From Algoriphagus sp. NG3 (GTDB lineage: Bacteria; Bacteroidota; Bacteroidia; Cytophagales; Cyclobacteriaceae): a DNA stretch of 64,000 bases. The notes beneath the pieces are model-generated. The model saw only the letters and a program-made list of their open reading frames with translations, was not told where the DNA came from and made no database searches. The stretch is from positions 2,356,001-2,420,000 of the forward strand of contig NZ_CP139421.1 in NCBI RefSeq assembly GCF_034119865.1, given 5' to 3'. Position 1 is the stretch's first letter; each line of letters starts with the position of its first letter. Below are positions 59,433 through 64,000 of the stretch, in pieces. A program made the translations under genes and the position numbers.

Positions 59433-60162
59433 TCTCGCCTCAAGACTGTATTCCATCTATGCAGCCGTAATTTTTGCAATCAGTTTTCTACTTATATTTC
59501 CATTTATCCTGATTTGCATATGGATACCGGGATGGAAAAAATATGGCAGGAAAATCAACCGTTATTGGGCAAGAGGATACTTTGCCTGTATTTTCCTCCC
59601 GGTTAAAATCCAAAAATCCGCTGACCTAGACCCAAGTAAACCTTATATCTATCTGGCAAATCACTTTAGCTATTTGGACATCCCTATGATGGGGTTTATC
59701 TCTGGGGATGTACTCTTTGTAGGAAAAGCTTCCATCCGTAAGGCGCCCCTATTCGGATATTATTTCAAAAATCTACATATCGCCGTGGACAGAGAACGGC
59801 TGAAAAGCCGGGCAGAAACTATGAAGCGAACCGATGAGGCGCTGGAATCCGGAAGCAGTATAATTATTTTTCCAGAAGGCGGGATATTTACTCAAAGTCC
59901 TCCTGAGATGATTCCCTTCAAAAATGGAGCATTCCGGATGGCCATGGAAAAACAAATCCCTATTATCCCTGTCACTTTATCCTATAATCACCTAATTTTG
60001 CCCGATGACGGGAAGCTGTTACTCCACTGGAGAAGTGCTAAAATGGTGCTTCATCAGCCTTTATATCCAGAAAGTTTTGAATCAGAAAGAGCATTGAAAG
60101 AAGAGTGCTTCCAAGTGATTCAGAACCAGCTTTTACTCGATAATCCAAACCATAAAAACTGA
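59425..60162 (+). CDS. 1-acyl-glycerol-3-phosphate acyltransferase (PlsC family)
   Basis: 245 residues. An N-terminal membrane span (about 10-32) anchors a PlsC acyltransferase domain with the catalytic HX4D motif H80-F-S-Y-L-D85, then FVGKASIRKAPLFGYYF, and FPEGGIFT (glycerol-phosphate-binding). It acylates lysophosphatidic acid or a related lysolipid at the membrane. Its start lies 8 bp inside the globin gene. Confidence 0.93.
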   Translation: MRNLASRLYSIYAAVIFAISFLLIFPFILICIWIPGWKKYGRKINRYWARGYFACIFLPVKIQKSADLDPSKPYIYLANHFSYLDIPMMGFISGDVLFVGKASIRKAPLFGYYFKNLHIAVDRERLKSRAETMKRTDEALESGSSIIIFPEGGIFTQSPPEMIPFKNGAFRMAMEKQIPIIPVTLSYNHLILPDDGKLLLHWRSAKMVLHQPLYPESFESERALKEECFQVIQNQLLLDNPNHKN

Positions 60163-60258
60163 CCGTGCCCGTAAAATACTTATTAGGTTGATTTAAAAGA
60201 CACAATCCCCACCTGCTAGAGTATAGCCATGGTGGTTAATAGAACCAAATTCAAATAA

Positions 60259-60546
60259 ATGAAAATAGATACCAACACCATTAAAAAAATCGCTCATCTA
60301 GCCCGCTTGGAATTCGATGAAAGAGGTACAGAAAAAATGTCAAAAGACATGAGTCAGATTTTGGATTGGGTAGAGCAGTTAAATGAAATTGACACCGAAG
60401 ACGTGGCTCCGTTGACCACTATGTCTTCAGAAATCAATGATATGCGCGAGGACAAGATCGGCCATCAATTGGATCATGAATCGGGATTAAAAAACGCTCC
60501 TAAGCGGGATGAAGACTATTTCCGCGTGCCGAAGGTGCTGGAATAA
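60259..60546 (+). CDS. gatC: Asp-tRNA(Asn)/Glu-tRNA(Gln) amidotransferase subunit C
   Basis: 95 residues, the standard GatC length: KIAHLARLEFDERGTEKMSKDMSQILDWVEQLNEIDTEDVAPL, MREDKIGHQLDHESGLKNAP, and DEDYFRVPKVLE. GatC holds GatA and GatB together in the amidotransferase that converts Glu-tRNA(Gln) or Asp-tRNA(Asn). GatA and GatB are not in the window. It is single, with a small gap to the next gene. Confidence 0.97.
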   Translation: MKIDTNTIKKIAHLARLEFDERGTEKMSKDMSQILDWVEQLNEIDTEDVAPLTTMSSEINDMREDKIGHQLDHESGLKNAPKRDEDYFRVPKVLE

Positions 60547-60567
60547 CATGTCTTTTAGAAAAAAATC

Positions 60568-63333
60568 TTGAACACTTACAGATTACTTAAAATCCTCACC
60601 TCCCTCTTTATTCTTCTCGGTGGGTTTCTTGCGCTTTATTACCTGATCATCGATCCCCTGCCTTATAAAAACATTCAGGCAGGCGCATTTTTGGATACCA
60701 TTGCCATTCCTTTCGATTGGGCTCAGGTCGGGCCTATTTCCTTTCCTATAAAAGTGGATAATTACCTGATATTTCAGGAATTTAAAACTTTAGCACCTAA
60801 AGCATATGTAAACGAATCATATATCTATGCAGTCACTGTATGGTTGGGAGTTATATCAATATTGACCTTACTGACAGAATTCAGGAAAACCTATTTTATC
60901 CTCGGAGGAATTATTTGGATAGTACTGCTTACACTCAGCAATTTCAATGGATTAAATATCGGAGGGCAAAGCGCAAATTATCCTCTGATCATATTGCTTT
61001 CCGCTACGCTGACCCCCATGGTTTGTTTCCATCTCTGGGGGCAGAGTGCGCATCTTATCCTAAAGTGGCTGGTGATAGCTGCGGCAACTTTTGCTTCGTT
61101 GGTTTTGCTGATTTTTCTGAGTCCCTTGCCCAAACCGTCGATCTACTTAGCTGAACATAGCCTGATGCCAGGCTTTGGTCTTGCGTTAGCTTGGGTATTT
61201 TGGAATGGGCATAGCATCCTGTCAGGAACTTATATACTGCTTGCCAGAGCAAACCGCCATTTAAACCTGAACATTACCTTACAAATCAGCTTGATTACAC
61301 TGATCTATTTGGGCACACTTTTTTCAATTTTTCTGGCGCTTCAGGGAGAGCTTCCTTTTCCTGTATTCTCACCACTTTATCTTCTTATCCCTATTGGAGT
61401 ACTTGGATACATTTCTATGAATGAAAAAGTAAGCCAAAGTGATCAGCCCGCATCTAGTCCTGCTGTCATCAAAGCCCTTCACCTACTTGGATTTGGTCTT
61501 GTATTGTGGCTAGTATGGAAACTCAAACTGTCAGGAAACCAGCCGGCAGAAGAACTTTTAAAACACTTACTCACCTATTCCCAGCTAGGGTTTTCGCTGT
61601 TCTTCTTTATTTATCTGATGGCTAACTTCATGTCAGTCATGAACTCAGGACAGGCAATTGACAAAATCCTTTACAAACCTTATTCACTTGTCTATTATCA
61701 CATTAGGATAGGCGGATTAATTGTAATTCTAGTCCTCACCACCTATACCGGCGGTATAGTGGGAGTTCAGGCCAATGCCATGACAAGTAATATTCTAGCT
61801 GAATATTACTACAAAACTGACCAGAAACTTGAAGCCAGTATTCTTTATGAAAATTCCTGGAAGCACTACCGCAAAAACCCAAAGGCAAAGTTTATAACTG
61901 CCCAATTGCTACTGGATCTCAAACAGCCCACCTTGGCCAAGGAACATCTTGAAGAAAGCTTCACTGAAGCCCCCCAAGTAGATAACATACTACTTCTGGC
62001 AGACAGGCTGCATCAGGAGAACAAGGTGTTTGAGTCGATTTATTACCTGGAAAAGGGGCTGCAGATTTTTCCTTCAGATAACTATCTAGCCAACAACTTA
62101 AGTTTACTATACACTAAAATCAACAAGTCAGCAGAGGCATTGGAATTACTGAATGAGGATGAAATAAGCAATCCTGTGCTGGCTTCTAACTTAGTAGCCC
62201 TAAAAACAAAGCTGGGTCAACCTGAGGAGGAAAAGAACTCTTCTACTGACCTAATCTCCCAGCTCAATGAGCTGGCTACCGTGAACGCCCTAGCTAATAT
62301 TCCTTCTTCCGAACTTATACTCTCAATAAGAAATAAACTTAAAACTGAAAATTCTCCCATGTTGCTCAATGCTGGTTGGAGAAATTTATTTTCAGAGATC
62401 AACAGAGCAAACCCCACAGAAGATTTAGAGTTTTTGGATAGTTTAGGACAACTACCTGAAATGACCCCCTACGTAATGTCTCTGCAGGAAACTGCGGTAA
62501 TCCGAAGTCTTGGTGCAGGACGTGTGACAGGGGCTGTTAAAAACCTAAATGGCCTGGCTTTTAGAAATCCCAATGATGCAGCATATTACCTTCAACTCTC
62601 TGGGAGTATCCTGGCAAAAAACATGGATTTTCAGAAAGCAGCCCTTGAATTTATAGCTGCTGAAGAAAAAGGATTTCAAGGATTTGGGTCCCATCATTGG
62701 AGTATTTTTGGGCTCGCAGGAATGCCTGAAAAATCCATAGAAATAAAAGAAAAGTATAGTATCCCATTGCCTGAATTTATTAAAGAAGAAGATACTGCAA
62801 TTGCACAATTCCTCTCGTTGATCAGCCGCTTTCATCAACAATCCCCGAAGAATTTACTGTCTCAATGGCGTTCATTTCCTGAAAATGCATTGAAAACGGA
62901 CATCGCAATTCGTCTTATTGCCTATAAGGCTCACGGCCTTAGCGGTGCTGAATTGAAAGAATTGGAAAAATTTATCAGCAATAAAATCGGCATACAGGAA
63001 CAACTTTCCAGCTACGTAAACAATCCTGATCTCACCAATAAGGAATCGGTCGCTTCTTTGGTATCTTGGTTGCGAGCAAGTAGTGACTTGACCGCAAACC
63101 CTTACCTTAGTCCATTAATTATTAGCGATTTAGCAACAAATAGTGATCCTTTAGATCAATATGAGATCTTAAATTCGGCTACAGAATTTAATCAAGATCC
63201 CATATTATGGGTGAAGAAAATCAAGGCCGCGAGAGAAAGCGGACTAGACAAATATGCGGATGAAGCCCAGGAAATCTTAAGGAAATGGGTGAGTGAAGAG
63301 GAACTTGAAACCCTGCAGAACTTGAACTATTGA
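60568..63333 (+). CDS. multi-span membrane protein with TPR-like C-terminus
   Basis: 921 residues. About ten to eleven membrane spans (about 5-410) are followed by TPR-like repeats (about 405-520: AEYYYKTDQKLEASILYENSWKHYRKNPKAKFITAQLL, FESIYYLEKGLQIFPSDNYLANNLSLLYTKINKSAEAL) and further helical repeats to the end (GRVTGAVKNLNGLAFRNPNDAAYYLQLS). I do not recognise the function. The start is TTG at 60568, since no ATG precedes it in frame before a stop. It follows gatC closely but the two are not obviously related. Confidence 0.82.
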   Translation: MNTYRLLKILTSLFILLGGFLALYYLIIDPLPYKNIQAGAFLDTIAIPFDWAQVGPISFPIKVDNYLIFQEFKTLAPKAYVNESYIYAVTVWLGVISILTLLTEFRKTYFILGGIIWIVLLTLSNFNGLNIGGQSANYPLIILLSATLTPMVCFHLWGQSAHLILKWLVIAAATFASLVLLIFLSPLPKPSIYLAEHSLMPGFGLALAWVFWNGHSILSGTYILLARANRHLNLNITLQISLITLIYLGTLFSIFLALQGELPFPVFSPLYLLIPIGVLGYISMNEKVSQSDQPASSPAVIKALHLLGFGLVLWLVWKLKLSGNQPAEELLKHLLTYSQLGFSLFFFIYLMANFMSVMNSGQAIDKILYKPYSLVYYHIRIGGLIVILVLTTYTGGIVGVQANAMTSNILAEYYYKTDQKLEASILYENSWKHYRKNPKAKFITAQLLLDLKQPTLAKEHLEESFTEAPQVDNILLLADRLHQENKVFESIYYLEKGLQIFPSDNYLANNLSLLYTKINKSAEALELLNEDEISNPVLASNLVALKTKLGQPEEEKNSSTDLISQLNELATVNALANIPSSELILSIRNKLKTENSPMLLNAGWRNLFSEINRANPTEDLEFLDSLGQLPEMTPYVMSLQETAVIRSLGAGRVTGAVKNLNGLAFRNPNDAAYYLQLSGSILAKNMDFQKAALEFIAAEEKGFQGFGSHHWSIFGLAGMPEKSIEIKEKYSIPLPEFIKEEDTAIAQFLSLISRFHQQSPKNLLSQWRSFPENALKTDIAIRLIAYKAHGLSGAELKELEKFISNKIGIQEQLSSYVNNPDLTNKESVASLVSWLRASSDLTANPYLSPLIISDLATNSDPLDQYEILNSATEFNQDPILWVKKIKAARESGLDKYADEAQEILRKWVSEEELETLQNLNY

Positions 63334-63412
63334 CTCCTATTAACGTTTTTTGTGAAGGTAGAAGTACAATTTCCGACCCTTATCTGTAAATTTAGCGAAA
63401 CCCCCAGCCAAT

Positions 63413-64000
63413 ATGAAAATTATAGAAACCCACGAAATCAATAAAACCTACAAAATGGGTTCGGAAGTAATCCAAGCGCTCAAGTCCGTTTCTATTACTG
63501 TTGATAAAGGTGAGTATGTAGCTTTCATGGGACCGTCGGGTTCTGGAAAATCCACTTTGATGAACATCATAGGTTGCTTGGACACTCCTACCTCAGGGAA
63601 CTATGTGCTGAACAACAAGGATGTTTCCGATATGACTGAAAATGAGCTGGCAGAGATCAGAAATAAAGAGATCGGATTTGTATTTCAGACCTTCAACCTT
63701 CTTCCTAGAGCAAGCTGTCTGGAAAACGTAGCCCTTCCCCTAGTATACGCAGGTATGAGTAAGTCAGACAGGGAGGAGATCGCCTTTCAGGCACTTACAA
63801 ATGTGGGATTGGGTGACAGGACTAAACACCGCCCAAATGAACTATCAGGCGGTCAGCGCCAGCGGGTCGCGATAGCCAGAGCATTGGTGAACAATCCAAG
63901 CATAATCCTAGCTGATGAACCTACCGGTAACCTGGATTCAAAGACATCATACGATATCATGGAGCTCTTCCATGAATTGCACTCCAAAGGCAACACCATC
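63413..64000 (+). CDS. ABC transporter ATP-binding protein (MacB/LolD type), 5' part
   Basis: The frame is open for 196 codons to the end of the window, so the gene is cut off. Walker [10 protein letters not shown], the Q-loop in [11 protein letters not shown], signature [15 protein letters not shown] and Walker [14 protein letters not shown] are all present. The [13 protein letters not shown] stretch after the Q-loop is typical of the MacB/LolD/FtsE group, which work with FtsX-like permeases in lipoprotein or peptide export. The permease is expected next but lies outside the window. Confidence 0.95.
   Translation, partial: MKIIETHEINKTYKMGSEVIQALKSVSITVDKGEYVAFMGPSGSGKSTLMNIIGCLDTPTSGNYVLNNKDVSDMTENELAEIRNKEIGFVFQTFNLLPRASCLENVALPLVYAGMSKSDREEIAFQALTNVGLGDRTKHRPNELSGGQRQRVAIARALVNNPSIILADEPTGNLDSKTSYDIMELFHELHSKGNTI

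Overview
The window looks like chromosomal DNA of a Bacteroidota bacterium, most likely of the Cytophagales (Cyclobacteriaceae/Algoriphagus-like). The evidence is a TonB-dependent receptor paired with a DUF4249 lipoprotein, a Bat-type VWA/TPR cluster, many short-lipobox lipoproteins, a two-piece MetH behind an S-box riboswitch, a TIGR02757 protein, and candidate promoters of the Bacteroidota type (TTTG, about 20 nt, TAnnTTTG). The family-level placement is inferred from gene content only.

Layout. 1-1.7 kb: end of a split transketolase operon. 1.3-10.6 kb: an accessory stretch full of small repeats. It holds a GNAT acetyltransferase and a 1793-residue protein with two alpha/beta-hydrolase modules, a CHAT (caspase-like) protease domain and a helical C-terminus. 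10.8-16.5 kb: tricorn-type protease, CAP-domain protein and two small proteins. 16.7-21.2 kb: Gfo/Idh/MocA oxidoreductase with a DUF1080 protein, a small lipoprotein, and a BlaI/M56-TonB regulatory pair. 22-27.7 kb: TonB receptor/DUF4249 and a Bat-like VWA-TPR-TPR operon, transcribed divergently. 27.8-38.4 kb: thiolase, MORN protein, purC, STAS/rnz/yhhQ, a dead toxin-antitoxin locus, DEAD-box helicase, rsmE, MerR regulator and dprA. 38.5-45.3 kb: HMG-CoA lyase-like enzyme, a lipoprotein and the SAM-riboswitch-metH(N)-metH(C)-metF operon. 45.4-52.2 kb: outer-membrane protein, hybrid histidine kinase, YbjQ, ferredoxin/DUF819, and NUDIX/lipoprotein. 52.5-64 kb: aceK, TIGR02757, LysM/RlpA-like protein, NfeD protease, truncated globin, PlsC-like acyltransferase, gatC, a membrane-TPR protein and the start of an ABC ATPase.

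The most unusual content is (i) the CHAT/double-hydrolase protein, which has no visible partner gene; (ii) two families of MITE-like elements with terminal inverted repeats; (iii) a roughly 21-bp palindrome (arms CCTGCCT/AGGCAGG) whose empty and filled sites can be compared inside both MITE families; (iv) several REP-like palindrome families, with no transposase visible; (v) a decayed antitoxin/PemK-type toxin pair; and (vi) a promoter plus terminator-like hairpin in the leader of a lipoprotein-NUDIX operon. Most other genes are ordinary housekeeping genes. All family assignments come from reading motifs, without database searches.
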